NCBI GenBank assembly: GCA_016712885.1
Contig: JADJQF010000024.1
Coordinates: 1 to 28,847, forward strand
From: Candidatus Flexicrinis proximus
GTDB lineage: Bacteria > Chloroflexota > Anaerolineae > Aggregatilineales > Phototrophicaceae
DNA length: 28,847 nucleotides
Reading direction: 5' to 3'
The notes beneath the pieces are model-generated. The model had not been told where the DNA came from and made no database searches. It saw nothing but the letters and a program-made list of their open reading frames with translations. This document shows, one piece after another, positions 14,969 to 23,752 of the stretch. The first letter of the stretch is position 1. Every line of letters starts with the position of its first letter. The position numbers were made by a program, and so were the translations under genes.

Positions 14969-17245
14969 TTAGGCGAGTGCGTTGTACAGACCGGCGGCGC
15001 GGCCCGTCAGGGCGTTGTTTTGCAGGTCCAACCGCGCATTGACGGTCAGCAGTTGGGCGCGACCATCTGGCGAGGTGCCGAGATAGACATCCATCCGGCG
15101 GCGCCAGCCGAGTTCGTAGGACGGCATGTGTACCAGCAGGAGGCGCGAGAGCGTGCCTGCGGCGTTGTAGGTGATCTTGCCATCGCTGGCGGTTTTCAGC
15201 ATGACCGGGGTCCGCAGGACGCGGATACCGCCGAGCGTGCCGATTTCGCCGGTGCGTACCGGGGCCGGGCCGCCATAGCTAGAGGCGCTAATGAACGCAT
15301 CCATCAGGCGCAGGCGGCTTTCCATGTACGGATCGGTGAAAAACACCATGTCCTCAACGCTGACGATTTCGATGCTCATCTTACGACGCAGGGCTTCCAC
15401 GTCATCGATGGTCACCGCGTCACCGCCCGCATCAACGCCATTCGCCAGGCCGTCAAGCCACGTCGCGTCGAATACGGTGTAATCCGCAGTCGTCGGGGTG
15501 GTATCGCCGTCATAGTTGATGTTGGCTGATGTGGCGTTATCGCCCTGGATAAGCACATGGTCAACCGAACGGCTGAGGTCAGCGGTCGCGGTCGCACGGA
15601 CAAACTGGGCAAACGGGATGATGCTATCCTGATCCAAGCGGGTTGAGAACGGGATAGACACAGCCAGTTCCTGCGCGGTCCAGGTCTTGACTGCCGTGCC
15701 GAGTTTCGAGGTCGTGATGGTGCCGCCGCTGAAGTCGCCATCCGCCAGGTCAATCGGTTCAATCGGGTGATAGACCGTGCCGCGCGTGCTGCGAATGGGG
15801 CGCTTGATAACCTCGGCGTCCATTTCGAACTGTACGAAGTTGGGCAGGACCACATTATCGGCGCGGGCGGTTTCCCAAAGCTGGTCACGCCAGTTGGTAT
15901 GCACGTATTCGGGGCCGTAGCCGGTCTGACCGGTGTTGTCCAGTTCGTCGGCCTTCATGCTCTTGATGGCGGCGGCCTTCTGCGCGCCGTAGAAGTCCAG
16001 GTGCAGCTTACCGGCGCGTGCCATTTCGAGCGCATGGGCGGCCCAGGTCTGCACAAGGATGCCCTTGGCTGCCGGGCTGTTCCACGCGACGCGACGACCG
16101 CTCTCGTTCACGAGGCGTTCCAGGTCCAACGCGGCGCTGATGTCGCGCGGGTCAAGGTGACCGAAGGCCGACTTCAGCGCGAGGTTTTCGATTTCGACCG
16201 GCGCGCCATTGTTAGCCCAGGGGGCCGACTTCTGATTATTCATGGTCTCTCCATTCGTGTTAGCGGCGGCTTGTGCCTTTGCGCCGTTGGCATACGGGTC
16301 ATTCGTCGCGCGCTTTCCGTAGCCCTTGAATGGCTTGATTGCGGCGCTCTTCAGTTCCTGACGGGCGAAACGCGCGACGATCTGGGCAAACTCTGCGGCG
16401 GTCTTTTGCGTCGGGGTTGCCTTCTCTTCGTCGAACATCTCTTCTTCCATTGCCAACTCTTCCGGTTCGGCGGCATTGACGGCTTCCACCATCGGGGCGT
16501 ATGACCCTTCGATGGCGGCGGTCAGGCGCACGACCTGTTCGGCAATGATTTCCGGGAACTCTGCCATCACCGCTTCGATGATGGCGCTAGAGTTCTTGAT
16601 AGCGGCCATAGTAGCCTCCTTGTCCTGTCTGTCTAATACGGTTTTATGCGCCGGTTCCGGTTCTCTCGCACTTGCGCCGTCCTCACCCTCTATAGCCAGT
16701 AGGCTCTCTAGGGTATCGGCGGCGGTTAGTGCCTTGATTGCCTGAATGCGCGTCTTGCCAGGTTGGGCCGGGGAAGGGGTAAGTGACCCCTCCACAATCG
16801 GCCAACGGCGGATATGACCGCCGTCACGTTCCACGAGCTGCGGCGCGGTACCAGAGGACCATCCCAACGCCTGACGCTCGACTAACGCCTTGATTTTGAG
16901 GATAAGGTTCTCTAGCTTCGCCCTTACCCGTGGGTCACGCTTGTACTTCTCTGCCACTTCAAGCTGCGCCTCTGCCCACAGTCCGTAATCGTCTACGGTA
17001 GCCGTGTCGAATGTGCCGAGTTCGTAGCCTTTGGCCGCATCATCCATCGCGTGATGGTAGAGAACCAGCGCTTGACCGGCAATCGGAAAGCGGTCCAACA
17101 TGAAGTCGGTATCCGCCGTAAAGTATTCGTTGGTCAGATCGGTATCGCCGGGCTTACCCCATGCCACGAGATAGCCACCGATGCGATTGTTTCCGAGTGA
17201 CTTGATGCTTTGGCCGATAGACATCAGCCCGTCATCGTGCAACAT
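14969..17245 (-). CDS. Protease-scaffold-major capsid protein fusion (HK97-type)
   Basis: The product has 758 residues in three parts. Residues 20-165 look like an HK97-type prohead protease (S78-like): candidate catalytic His 64/65 (VLYHHAMDD), a Ser in GWSSGT about 129-132, and the closing IVEGSLTPSPAQPG. Residues about 213-334 are helical and acidic (EELAMEEEMFDEEK), like a scaffold or delta domain. Residues about 335-758 fit an HK97-fold capsid protein (GPEYVHTNWRDQLWETARAD, later FTDPYMESRLRLM and LLLVHMPSYELGWRRRM). The ATG at 17245 has ggagg six bases upstream. Strong internal ribosome sites precede Met 213 and Met 335, so scaffold-capsid and capsid alone may also be made. Confidence 0.85.
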   Translation of the reverse strand: MLHDDGLMSIGQSIKSLGNNRIGGYLVAWGKPGDTDLTNEYFTADTDFMLDRFPIAGQALVLYHHAMDDAAKGYELGTFDTATVDDYGLWAEAQLEVAEKYKRDPRVRAKLENLILKIKALVERQALGWSSGTAPQLVERDGGHIRRWPIVEGSLTPSPAQPGKTRIQAIKALTAADTLESLLAIEGEDGASAREPEPAHKTVLDRQDKEATMAAIKNSSAIIEAVMAEFPEIIAEQVVRLTAAIEGSYAPMVEAVNAAEPEELAMEEEMFDEEKATPTQKTAAEFAQIVARFARQELKSAAIKPFKGYGKRATNDPYANGAKAQAAANTNGETMNNQKSAPWANNGAPVEIENLALKSAFGHLDPRDISAALDLERLVNESGRRVAWNSPAAKGILVQTWAAHALEMARAGKLHLDFYGAQKAAAIKSMKADELDNTGQTGYGPEYVHTNWRDQLWETARADNVVLPNFVQFEMDAEVIKRPIRSTRGTVYHPIEPIDLADGDFSGGTITTSKLGTAVKTWTAQELAVSIPFSTRLDQDSIIPFAQFVRATATADLSRSVDHVLIQGDNATSANINYDGDTTPTTADYTVFDATWLDGLANGVDAGGDAVTIDDVEALRRKMSIEIVSVEDMVFFTDPYMESRLRLMDAFISASSYGGPAPVRTGEIGTLGGIRVLRTPVMLKTASDGKITYNAAGTLSRLLLVHMPSYELGWRRRMDVYLGTSPDGRAQLLTVNARLDLQNNALTGRAAGLYNALA
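16241..16252 (-). promoter_or_regulatory. Internal ribosome binding site before the capsid part
   Basis: Inside the fusion gene, ggagag (16252-16247) stands a few bases before an in-frame ATG at 16243-16241 (Met 335, MNNQKSAPW), close to the expected start of the mature capsid domain. It could yield a capsid-only product. It could also mark an old gene boundary. Confidence 0.45.
16607..16621 (-). promoter_or_regulatory. Strong internal ribosome binding site before scaffold-capsid part
   Basis: Aaggagg (16621-16615) lies five bases from an in-frame ATG at 16609-16607 (Met 213, MAAIKNSSAI), immediately after the protease domain and its linker. It is as strong as any ribosome site in the window and points to separate production of a scaffold-capsid protein of about 546 residues without the protease. 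Confidence 0.6.
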
Positions 17246-19572
17246 TGATAACCTCCAAATCTATGCCGGTCGTGACGGCCTTGCGGTATCCGACCAACCG
17301 GGGTAAGACTGCCGCGCGATACGGCGGTCTGTTTCGGCGTGATAACACATTCGCACTTGAACCCGCCGCATTCGGTCGCGCCGGATGGCACGAGTTCGCG
17401 CCCGAGATACTTAATCCAGGTTGAGAACTTGCGTGCCTGTAGGTGCAAGCGCGGGCAGTCTGCGCACTTATCTTCAGTCGGCCCCATGTAGTAGACGCCT
17501 ATGCCGTCTTTCGATGCCCGCAGTAGCCCCTCGGTATAGGCCGGGTGTACCGACTTATTCCACCACATCTGCGGCTTACCCTTGATTTCGTCATGCGTAA
17601 TCGCATCATCGGCGTATAGCACGTCTGACACGTTGCGGATGAAGGCGCGCTGTTCATTATTGAAGTCCAGCAGGTAGCGGTCGTCATCTTCGTCGGGTTC
17701 ATAGTCGTCTATGCCGCCATCGGCGTAGCCTTCGATCAGGGCCAGCCGCGCATACCTGAATAGCGTCACTTCCATGTCGGCCATGAAACGGGTGCGGATA
17801 ATCTTCTCATTCGCGGCACGCGTCATCAGGCGCAGGCACTCGGCCTCGAAACGATTGCGGACATTCGACAACGCCTTGATACCGAGTACACGGGCGTAGT
17901 GGTCCTGCGCTGCGGCATTCCAGACCGACACTGGATAGCCGATGCTTTGCAGCGTCCGCATGTATACCTGTGTCGCCTCGGGCAGGTCGTCGGCTGACTT
18001 GCGCGCATAGTCGGTATTTCCCGCACGTGCGGATAGGACCGTGTGCCATCCCTCTATGACGGCTTTCACGCTCGGCATGTCGGGCGCGATAGCGCAGTCT
18101 GATTCGATGCACGCGCCGGTCGCATCGTCAATCGACTTCCAGGTAAACGCGCGCTTGCCACCATTGTTGCGATAGAAACGGGCGAACGATTCCAGTTCGT
18201 CAATCGGCGCGCGGGCGTTAGTCGTCTCTGGCAGTTGGGCGGGCGGCGGGGTAGGCTCCGGGAGCGGCGTGCTAACAATGACCGGTGATGGTTTCAACAT
18301 CTCGCCGGTGATATATTCCGCGCCGATTTTCTTTTGATACACGTCGCCAGTATCGATGGCTTCCAACCCTATCCACTGCCGGTACTCGTTGAGGGTGATG
18401 GCGCCGGTTTCCCACGCATCGCGCGCGGCCTGGCGTTCCTCGGTGTCGATATGCTCTAACTCTGCCGTCTCGAATTCGAATTCGACGCTAGGTTCCATCT
18501 CGCCATAGAACAGCGGAGCCAGTGCCGTGTTGATCGTAAGCGCGATGTCATCGGCAGTAGAGCGGATTACCGCGTCAAAGTTTACTTTGTCGTTCGGTGA
18601 CGCCTGATAGCTGGTGCTATCGCTATCCCCTGCTACTGAACGCGGGGTGCGAAACGCGGTATAGATTTGCGGCTCTACGGCGCGCAACAGTTCCGCCCAC
18701 TTCAAGAGGTCGGGCTGCTGCGATTGAAAGAATTCGACGTTATGCGGGATGATGGCGGTCATGTACTTACCGCTGGCATTCTTAGCCGGTTGCAGTACGC
18801 GCCGGATGCGGTCAATCTCAGCATCGGCAAACGATAGGTCACCCTGTTTCGGCATGATCGTGCTGCCCGGCAGACCATCGTTATTGAAGTAGGCGAGTAC
18901 CGCCTTGCCACTGGCCTGCATGATACCGGCGGCGTTGCCACCAACTGCCACGAGTACCGGGGAGTACCCGTTGATATTGGTCATGCGCGCGATGGTATTG
19001 CGGTCGTATACCAGCCGGTCAGCTGCGATCTGCGAACTATACGAACCGATGATGTAATCATAGTAGGCGATGGTAAACCCGTCGGTAGACCACGGGGTAA
19101 CGTTTAGCGATGAAAGCAGGTCAAGCCCAACCGGGCGGCCTGAGTAATCGTATAGCGGTTCTAAGTACACCTCGCCGGTGATGTCCCGTTCATACATCCA
19201 TTCCTGGAATAGCGACTGCCCGCCATAGTGCCTCGAATACATCTTCAAGGCGCGTATGAGCGGATCACGTTCCTGCTGGGCATCGGACAACGGTTTGCGC
19301 GTGGCCTTATCGACGATGCGAAACGGTAAGCCGGTGACAGCTTCGGCCCGCTTGGTGACGCAGGCGTATACCGCATGATTCACCAGTAGCGCGGCGGCGG
19401 CCCCCCATTTAGACCACATCGCTTGTGTGCCGACGCTGAGGTCTGACGAATGACCGCCGGTATAGCTATAGTTTCCGCCGCCCCAACCCTTCGCACTGCG
19501 AACAATACCGGGTTCATTGAAGGCGCGCATAGCGGCCTTGATGCGATTTTGGAAACGGGATATGCGGCTCAT
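17224..19572 (-). CDS. Portal protein fused to MuF-like domain
   Basis: The product has about 780 residues. The N-terminal 440 or so are a portal protein of the HK97/SPP1 type: VYACVTKRAEAVTGLPFRI, YMYERDITGE-like stem context, PRSVAGDSDSTSYQA and ARDAWETGAITLNEYRQW. After a Pro-rich linker (about 450-480) comes a C-terminal region with a MuF-type Cys pattern (CADC, then RELVPSG, CGG, CEC). Portals form the 12-subunit DNA gate; MuF domains act in head maturation or DNA ejection. The ATG at 19572 overlaps the terminase TGA (ATGA). The last residues look out of register: dropping one base near 17312-17313 changes the end to LVGYRKAVTTGIDLEVINVAR with TGA at 17232. Confidence 0.85.
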   Translation of the reverse strand: MSRISRFQNRIKAAMRAFNEPGIVRSAKGWGGGNYSYTGGHSSDLSVGTQAMWSKWGAAAALLVNHAVYACVTKRAEAVTGLPFRIVDKATRKPLSDAQQERDPLIRALKMYSRHYGGQSLFQEWMYERDITGEVYLEPLYDYSGRPVGLDLLSSLNVTPWSTDGFTIAYYDYIIGSYSSQIAADRLVYDRNTIARMTNINGYSPVLVAVGGNAAGIMQASGKAVLAYFNNDGLPGSTIMPKQGDLSFADAEIDRIRRVLQPAKNASGKYMTAIIPHNVEFFQSQQPDLLKWAELLRAVEPQIYTAFRTPRSVAGDSDSTSYQASPNDKVNFDAVIRSTADDIALTINTALAPLFYGEMEPSVEFEFETAELEHIDTEERQAARDAWETGAITLNEYRQWIGLEAIDTGDVYQKKIGAEYITGEMLKPSPVIVSTPLPEPTPPPAQLPETTNARAPIDELESFARFYRNNGGKRAFTWKSIDDATGACIESDCAIAPDMPSVKAVIEGWHTVLSARAGNTDYARKSADDLPEATQVYMRTLQSIGYPVSVWNAAAQDHYARVLGIKALSNVRNRFEAECLRLMTRAANEKIIRTRFMADMEVTLFRYARLALIEGYADGGIDDYEPDEDDDRYLLDFNNEQRAFIRNVSDVLYADDAITHDEIKGKPQMWWNKSVHPAYTEGLLRASKDGIGVYYMGPTEDKCADCPRLHLQARKFSTWIKYLGRELVPSGATECGGFKCECVITPKQTAVSRGSLTPVGRIPQGRHDRHRFGGYQCCTMTG

Positions 19573-20777
19573 TCGTAGATTGACCTTTCGCCCCAGGTTC
19601 TTTCGCCCCGGCGCATGGCGTGCCATGCCAGAGCGACCGCCATCACCGTATCGTCGTGCTGCCCGTCGGGCGCGCTGTAGCGCACACTGCCGCCGGGTAG
19701 ACGTTCGCTCTCGTATGCCATCAGTTCGGAGATAAGCACCGCGTCATCGGGAATGCCGATGGTCTGATGCTCGAAGGCGAGTGCTAACCGTTCAATGAGC
19801 GGTTGCTTGCTCACGGCGGTCGTGGTGAACCCGACAACGGGTAAGCCCATGCGCCGCGCCTCTTCGATAAACATCTGCCCGGTATTCGTTTCGATGATGA
19901 GCGTTGACGGCTTGACGATGGCGCATAGGTCACGGAGGCGCGCAAGCTGCGAGGTGTAATCGCCTTGCATGCGGTCTATGCGGACGATCTGCCCGGTCGT
20001 CAGGTCAAGCGCCGCGAATACCGTATAGTCGTTGATTTTGCCGAGGTCAACGCCGATAACGATCTGACGGCCTGCAAGGTCTGCAAGCGCCGGGGCTTGA
20101 CCGTATACCGCGCGTCGGACGTAACGAAACACGCCCGCGCCATCTTCCAGGAACTCGGCTAGGATTTCCTGCCGGTAGCGGTTCTCAGTCATGTCCGTCT
20201 TAGCCGCGTCAAGTTCGGCAGTCGGTATAAATGGGTTATCGTGCGTCGGACGTTGCCACCGCGCCCACTCTGGTGTATCCCCTGCCGTTTCGTACATGCG
20301 CCAAAAGTCGTTATGTCCCTTCGGCGTGCCGGGGAACCAAGCGCTGCCGGAATAGTCCATCAGCGTAGGGCGTATCGCCTCCTGGAATATCTGTATCAGG
20401 TTGGGGATAAGCCCGGCCTCATCGATGACGGCGGTCTTATACTTCCGTGAGCGTCCGGCGTCGGGATCATCCATAGTCCACATTTCAATAACGCCGTTCG
20501 TGATGAGTTCTATCCGCTTCTGCGAAAAGTCGCGCCGTGCGATGAGCGGTGAAAGTGTGCGTACTAGCCCGTTCCATACTTCCAGCACGAACTTATAGGA
20601 CGGTGCGAAGTATCCGGTTGGATAGCCCTGCAGCGCCGGTTCTATCAATACCGTCTTAACCAGTTCGGTCTTCCCCCATCGGCGTCCGCATGCCAGCACG
20701 TTAAAGCGCGCGGCCTGTTCTTTGACGGTTCGCTGCGCCGGATACGGGCGGGGTAAGGTAATCGTCATCTCACCCAT
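19569..20777 (-). CDS. terL: Terminase large subunit
   Basis: The product has about 402 residues. The ATPase domain carries Walker A CGRRWGKT (about 30-37), Walker B TAVIDEAG (about 115-122) and the coupling motif GTPKG (about 150-154). The RNase H-like nuclease carries Asp in IGVDLG (about 244), Glu in IIETNTG (about 296) and the Asp pair in GQHDDTVMA (about 374-375). All catalytic positions are present, so it should be active in genome packaging and cutting. I choose the ATG at 20777, nine bases after gagg and overlapping the TerS stop; ATGs at 20792 and 20768 are alternatives. It is flanked by TerS and portal as usual. Confidence 0.93.
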   Translation of the reverse strand: MGEMTITLPRPYPAQRTVKEQAARFNVLACGRRWGKTELVKTVLIEPALQGYPTGYFAPSYKFVLEVWNGLVRTLSPLIARRDFSQKRIELITNGVIEMWTMDDPDAGRSRKYKTAVIDEAGLIPNLIQIFQEAIRPTLMDYSGSAWFPGTPKGHNDFWRMYETAGDTPEWARWQRPTHDNPFIPTAELDAAKTDMTENRYRQEILAEFLEDGAGVFRYVRRAVYGQAPALADLAGRQIVIGVDLGKINDYTVFAALDLTTGQIVRIDRMQGDYTSQLARLRDLCAIVKPSTLIIETNTGQMFIEEARRMGLPVVGFTTTAVSKQPLIERLALAFEHQTIGIPDDAVLISELMAYESERLPGGSVRYSAPDGQHDDTVMAVALAWHAMRRGERTWGERSIYE

Positions 20778-21186
20778 TCGCGCCGTCCTCATACTTCACA
20801 GTGATGACGAGGTCGCCGCCGTCTTTACCTGCCAGTTCGTGCCGTTTGGCGGGGTATAGGTTATGCAGCGCGCCATGTTCCTTGAGGATCGCAAGCGCCG
20901 TTTTATAGTCCTGCAATTTCATTGAACGCTTGTATAAGTCTTCTAGCCGATGGTGCATGAGTGCGAAGCTGCGATCAAAGTCGCGTTCAATGCGCTCGTA
21001 AATCTCAGTTTTGGCGAGTGCGATATAGTTATCCGCTGTTCTATCCGTTACGCCCCATTTTTCCGCGCAAAATTGAACCACTTCCGGGCGCGATACACCT
21101 TTCAGCAGAAGTTTATAGACTTCAAGGCATCTTTCGGCCTTTTCGATGTGGTTTGCGACCGTGCGCCGCGTCGAGTCGTTAGGCAT
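20770..21186 (-). CDS. terS: Terminase small subunit
   Basis: The product has 138 residues. The N-terminal half holds a helix-turn-helix (VYKLLLKGVSRPEVVQFCAE, then GVTDRTADNYIALAK) that would recognise the packaging site. The second half is helical (FALMHHRLEDLYKRSMKLQD) and fits the oligomerisation region. The ATG at 21186 overlaps the stop region of the preceding gene and has gagg nine bases upstream; the longer frame to 21318 lies over the preceding gene and is rejected. Together with the adjacent TerL it forms the packaging motor. Confidence 0.85.
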   Translation of the reverse strand: MPNDSTRRTVANHIEKAERCLEVYKLLLKGVSRPEVVQFCAEKWGVTDRTADNYIALAKTEIYERIERDFDRSFALMHHRLEDLYKRSMKLQDYKTALAILKEHGALHNLYPAKRHELAGKDGGDLVITVKYEDGANG

Positions 21187-21883
21187 TGAGCATCGCCTCG
21201 AAAAACTCATCACGTAGCCATTGGTATAGCGAGAGGTCACACGAGATAACGAAGTTTTCGGCACGCGGCTGGCTGCTGAGGTTAGCGCTGCCGGTGACGA
21301 CAACGGACTTTGTTTCATCAGCGTTAGCGATGGCGATAGCCTTGACGTGGTTCTTGAATGCCACGAAACGCTGTTTACGCTGCATAATGCCCATCACTAG
21401 CCCGTTAGCAACGGCGGCCTCGCGGCGTAGAAAATAGGGGTCGGTCATGACTGCAAGATGTGCGACCTGCCCGCTATCGACTGTCTGCAAGATATTCAGA
21501 CTATGGGCGCGGTTCATTGTCCAGGTTGAGATATACAGATGTCCGGCCTTGAGGCCCATCATCTCGATCAGGACGGGGATAAAATGTCCGAATTCGAAAG
21601 CGACCGGCTTACCCAGCACGCGATAGGTACCGCCGCTGCCGTTACTAAGGATGTATAGATCGGTGTCGGGCGCGGGGAGTTCCTTGACGAGTTCATTTAG
21701 CGCTTGTTTCTTCAGACCGTTTATATATTGCCGTTTACGGGCTGCGACGGTGTGACGTATCGGGCGGGGTAGATTGCGCGTGGTCTGGATGTCGTCATCA
21801 GACATAAAATCGACGTCGCTATCATCTAGCGTATCGTCGTCTAGTTCGTCTAAGTCGAATTCCAGATCGGTATCGAAGTCCAA
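21179..21883 (-). CDS. PLD-like (HKD) domain protein
   Basis: The product has 234 residues. It starts with a strongly acidic region (residues 1-31, mostly Asp and Glu), then a basic linker and a PLD-like domain. The active-site signature is visible: His 179 and Lys 181 (NHVK), an acidic residue further on, then GSAN at 198-201 and Glu-Asn at 209-210. Only one HKD motif is present, so it would work as a dimer, as bacterial single-motif PLD nucleases do. The start is TTG at 21883. It lies just before TerS, which suggests a role in DNA processing or packaging, or host DNA attack; that is inference. Confidence 0.75.
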   Translation of the reverse strand: MDFDTDLEFDLDELDDDTLDDSDVDFMSDDDIQTTRNLPRPIRHTVAARKRQYINGLKKQALNELVKELPAPDTDLYILSNGSGGTYRVLGKPVAFEFGHFIPVLIEMMGLKAGHLYISTWTMNRAHSLNILQTVDSGQVAHLAVMTDPYFLRREAAVANGLVMGIMQRKQRFVAFKNHVKAIAIANADETKSVVVTGSANLSSQPRAENFVISCDLSLYQWLRDEFFEAMLNA

Positions 21884-21901
21884 CGCTTTTCCCGTCCGTT
21901 A

Positions 21902-21939
21902 CCCCGTGCCGCCTAGCGCAAACTAGACGGCTGACGGGG
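21902..21939 (-). promoter_or_regulatory. Long imperfect hairpin upstream of the packaging genes
   Basis: Three paired blocks (ccccgt with acgggg, gccg with cggc, ctag with ctag) surround a six-base loop, giving a stem of about 14 pairs with small bulges. It lies in the only long minus-strand gap before the PLD and terminase genes. No T tract follows. It may be a regulator site, a packaging-site element or an mRNA leader structure. Confidence 0.45.
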
Positions 21940-22026
21940 AGATGATGGGGGCGGTAAAGCGGCGTGGGCAAACGCGCGCATGCCCCCCAGTTAGAGGGTA
22001 CACGCGCGCGGGCGTAAAGCGGGGAA
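21940..22026. other. Intergenic region with a twice-repeated motif
   Basis: The rest of the 143-base gap contains two related direct copies of a core like gcggtaaagcggcg (about 21951 and 22011) and two acgcgcgc blocks (about 21972 and 22001). No clear -35/-10 promoter pair is visible. It is a candidate for a late promoter, operator or pac/cos recognition region, because it precedes the packaging genes. Confidence 0.35.
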
Positions 22027-22260
22027 TTACTTAACGCTAACGGACGGCGCTAGTTCGTCATCGTGTATCCCGTACCGACATTCGATCTCATCCCCGGTAC
22101 CATCGATCTGGAAGGATGTGAGCGGATAACCGTTCGCTTCCCGTTCGCATTGTGTATCGGTGTCAAATATGACAACGGCAACGGCCACTAACACAATGAC
22201 AATGAAAATAATCGTCATTGCGATCCAAGTTATGTTCCAAGTCGTGGCGTTAGCTGACAT
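22027..22260 (-). CDS. Small single-TM protein
   Basis: The product has 77 residues: a short N-terminus (MSANATTWN), one strong membrane helix (about 10-33, Ile/Val/Ala-rich) and a polar C-terminus with two Cys (QCERE and ECRYG) that could pair outside the cytoplasm. The start is fixed by a perfect aggaggt five bases before ATG; the longer frame to 22344 lacks such a site. Possible roles are superinfection exclusion or envelope interaction, but no family is recognised. Confidence 0.7.
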   Translation of the reverse strand: MSANATTWNITWIAMTIIFIVIVLVAVAVVIFDTDTQCEREANGYPLTSFQIDGTGDEIECRYGIHDDELAPSVSVK

Positions 22261-22286
22261 GAATACCTCCTGCTGTTGTGATGGCG

Positions 22287-22535
22287 CTAGTCGTCTTGCA
22301 GCTGTAGTCCGTAGATAGTGAACCGTGTCCGTAAGTCTCGGCACTTATGGCGCTGGCGAGTGGCGCGCATGGCATCGGCTATGCAGTCTCGACACCAGGA
22401 ATGCCGTCCGTTCACCTTGCGCGCGTCGGGGCTGAACGCTTCGAGCGGCTTGACCTGACCGCAACACGCGCAGGTGGCGAATGGATCGTCGGCGGTCAGG
22501 TCGTTACGCGGGGTGAGGACGGGCGCGTCTAGCAT
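22287..22535 (-). CDS. Zinc-ribbon (endonuclease VII N-terminus-like) protein
   Basis: The product has 82 residues with two CxxC knuckles (CACCG about 22-26 and CRDC about 48-51) separated by KPLEAFSPDARKVNGRHSW. This spacing and wording are common in short phage zinc-binding proteins and in the N-terminal part of recombination endonuclease VII, but the His/Asn catalytic part of that enzyme is not visible here. It probably binds nucleic acid. It is closely spaced with its neighbours. Confidence 0.65.
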   Translation of the reverse strand: MLDAPVLTPRNDLTADDPFATCACCGQVKPLEAFSPDARKVNGRHSWCRDCIADAMRATRQRHKCRDLRTRFTIYGLQLQDD

Positions 22536-22538
22536 CTG

Positions 22539-22883
22539 TTAGTTCCCTTCGTCATGTCCGTCCGTCAACTGTTGTAAACCGCTTGGAAGCTGGTCCGCCG
22601 GTAGCGCATCGCCGCGCAGCATAAGAAAAACATCGCGGTCTGATAGCAGCGCAGTGCGGATAAAATCCATCAGTTTGTCGAGCGCCACGCCTTCCAACAG
22701 TTCTGCACGGGTTTTCGCGCTAACCTGTAAGCCCATGTAACTGATGCCATGCGGAATATCGCATGTGATCGTAAGTCGTTTTGGGCGTAACTCGTCTGCG
22801 TCGAAGTCAAGATTAGATTCGCAGCGTCCAGGCGCAAGCATGGTTATTGTTGGTGATTGAGTCGGTATACCCGATATGTTCAT
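22539..22883 (-). CDS. Hypothetical protein
   Basis: The product has 114 residues from ATG at 22883, which directly follows a ggggggct ribosome site. A GTG at 22928 would add 15 residues and overlap a possible upstream TGA (GTGA), so the start is not certain. The sequence combines a beta-rich front (RLTITCDIPHGISYMGL) with a helical end (DKLMDFIRTALLSDRDV). No domain is recognised. It lies directly downstream of the G tract. Confidence 0.55.
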   Translation of the reverse strand: MNISGIPTQSPTITMLAPGRCESNLDFDADELRPKRLTITCDIPHGISYMGLQVSAKTRAELLEGVALDKLMDFIRTALLSDRDVFLMLRGDALPADQLPSGLQQLTDGHDEGN

Positions 22884-22988
22884 TAGCCCCCCTTCGTGTC
22901 CGATTATGAGGATTGCCGATAATGTCACTTATCAGCAGGTAAATCCGTTAATCCACGGGAGAGTGGGCCGGGGGAAGCGGCGCCCGGG

Positions 22989-23300
<312 letters not shown>

Positions 23301-23752
23301 GTCCGTTAACTCTGGCGATGCCCAGCGCCTTCCCGACACTGGACCGTCCGACCTTTATCCGCGCTTTCGACAGTTTCAGCAAGAGTGTATCCGTTGACAG
23401 CGCCGTGTCGGACGGATGCTCGGATAGATAGTCGAGTACCTTCTGTGTCGCGTTGCGCGTCCGTCTGGCTGTCCGCGATTTTGTCCGGTTCGATGTCCGC
23501 TGCGATCCGTTGCCACCTCCCCCGCTATCGTTATCGGACGCGCTGCGATGCCCATTCCCCGCGTCTATTTGCCCGTGTAGCGATTGCGCGGGGTGTTCTG
23601 TCGTCAATCGGCGGCTGTACCGATTGCACCGCAACGTCGCGCGGTCTGCGGTATGCTGCCACGCCGTCCGCTATCCATGCGCCGGATAGGTTTGTGCGAC
23701 CGTCCACAATGGCCGCGAGGATCATATCGGTGTGCGGGTCAAGCGCCGTCAT
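23301..23752 (-). pseudogene. Interrupted gene, winged-helix-like C-terminal region
   Basis: ATG at 23752 (gagg seven bases upstream) opens MTALDPHTDMILAAIVDGRT. The frame stops at 23531, but dropping one G at 23574-23572 continues ATRQIDAGNGHRSASDND, a low-complexity linker, and then TQKVLDYLSEHPSDTALST with KVGRSSVGKALGIARVN, a helix pattern like a winged-helix DNA-binding domain. The coding sequence then enters the G tract near 23300 and is lost. A possible end is the TGA at 22927-22925. It is probably one intact DNA-binding protein in the real genome. Its function is unknown; it may be a regulator. Confidence 0.55.

Noticed and set aside
15767..16504. Plus-strand frame of 245 codons inside the capsid gene
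   Set aside because: It is antisense to the capsid fusion; its sequence looks like a codon-bias mirror, not a protein.
20770..21318. Long form of TerS starting at 21318
   Set aside because: The extra N-terminus lies over the PLD gene and is Ser-rich antisense-like; the ATG at 21186 has a ribosome site and the expected overlap.
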